DNA of 14,003 bases from Candidatus Schekmanbacteria bacterium (GTDB taxonomy: Bacteria > CSSED10-310 > JACPHN01). Below are positions 13,916 through 14,003 of the stretch, piece by piece. The first letter of the stretch is position 1; every line of letters starts with the position of its first letter. The notes under the pieces are model-generated. The model was not told where the DNA came from and ran no database searches. It saw only the letters and a list, made by a program, of their open reading frames with translations. Location of the stretch: NCBI GenBank assembly GCA_016188575.1, contig JACPHN010000252.1, forward strand, positions 1-14,003, in the 5' to 3' direction. The position numbers were made by a program, and so were the translations under genes.

Positions 13916-14003
13916 AATGTGGGCACGTTCGGGATTTCCGTAGCACGGTGCGGCGAGAGGCGGCTGTCCTCGAACCGGTTGCCGATCGGGATGCGGGACG
14001 TCA

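Noticed and set aside
13950-14003. tRNA T-arm-like GGTTCGAGG on the minus strand
   Set aside because: No acceptor stem, anticodon loop or D-arm could be fitted around it.

Overview
The window is GC-rich double-stranded DNA with strong G/C preference at third codon positions. It probably comes from a large-genome, signalling-rich bacterium of the Myxococcota, Binatota, 'deltaproteobacterial' or Acidobacteria kind. That placement is inference from composition and protein architecture: a periplasmic-propeller hybrid histidine kinase and a Hanks-type kinase fused to an ATPase and TPRs. There is no rRNA, tRNA or marker gene to fix the taxon.

Left half (about 1-4570): an accessory, partly decayed region. 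It opens inside a repetitive phage tail-fibre-like stalk protein that runs off the left edge and carries a perfect DNA repeat with a 174-bp period. A second gene of the same type (about 2559-3545) is broken by two reading-frame changes; the second lies at a local duplication bounded by a 13-bp inverted repeat. Between them, on the minus strand, is a 142-residue helical protein of unknown function with a good ribosome binding site. Its frame seems to continue, shifted, past its stop codon. A 41-bp tandem repeat (about 2296-2541) lies between this gene and the second fibre gene. Then comes an intact 268-residue protein (3765-4571) with a possible PD-(D/E)XK-like D...ExK motif and a C-terminal ten-residue repeat.

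Middle (4572-5581): about 1 kb with no convincing gene. It holds a 188-bp symmetrical element (4994-5181) made of GGCC-headed units of 23-40 bp with AGAT...ATCT dyads, and a structured leader just before the next gene.

Right half (5582-13094): two large intact genes 10 bp apart, almost certainly one operon. The first is a 1336-residue hybrid sensor kinase: signal peptide, two-component-regulator propeller repeats, Y_Y_Y domain, one membrane helix, HisKA, HATPase, and a receiver with no output domain. The second is a 1163-residue Ser/Thr kinase-AAA ATPase-TPR protein. Together they look like a transmembrane sensor joined to a cytoplasmic eukaryotic-type kinase/STAND-like switch, so the second protein is a candidate output of the first. 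A compact hairpin follows the operon.

Right edge (13117-14003): a degraded remnant that resembles the start of an ISAzo13-family transposase, then a good sigma70-like promoter (13886-13915) pointing out of the window.
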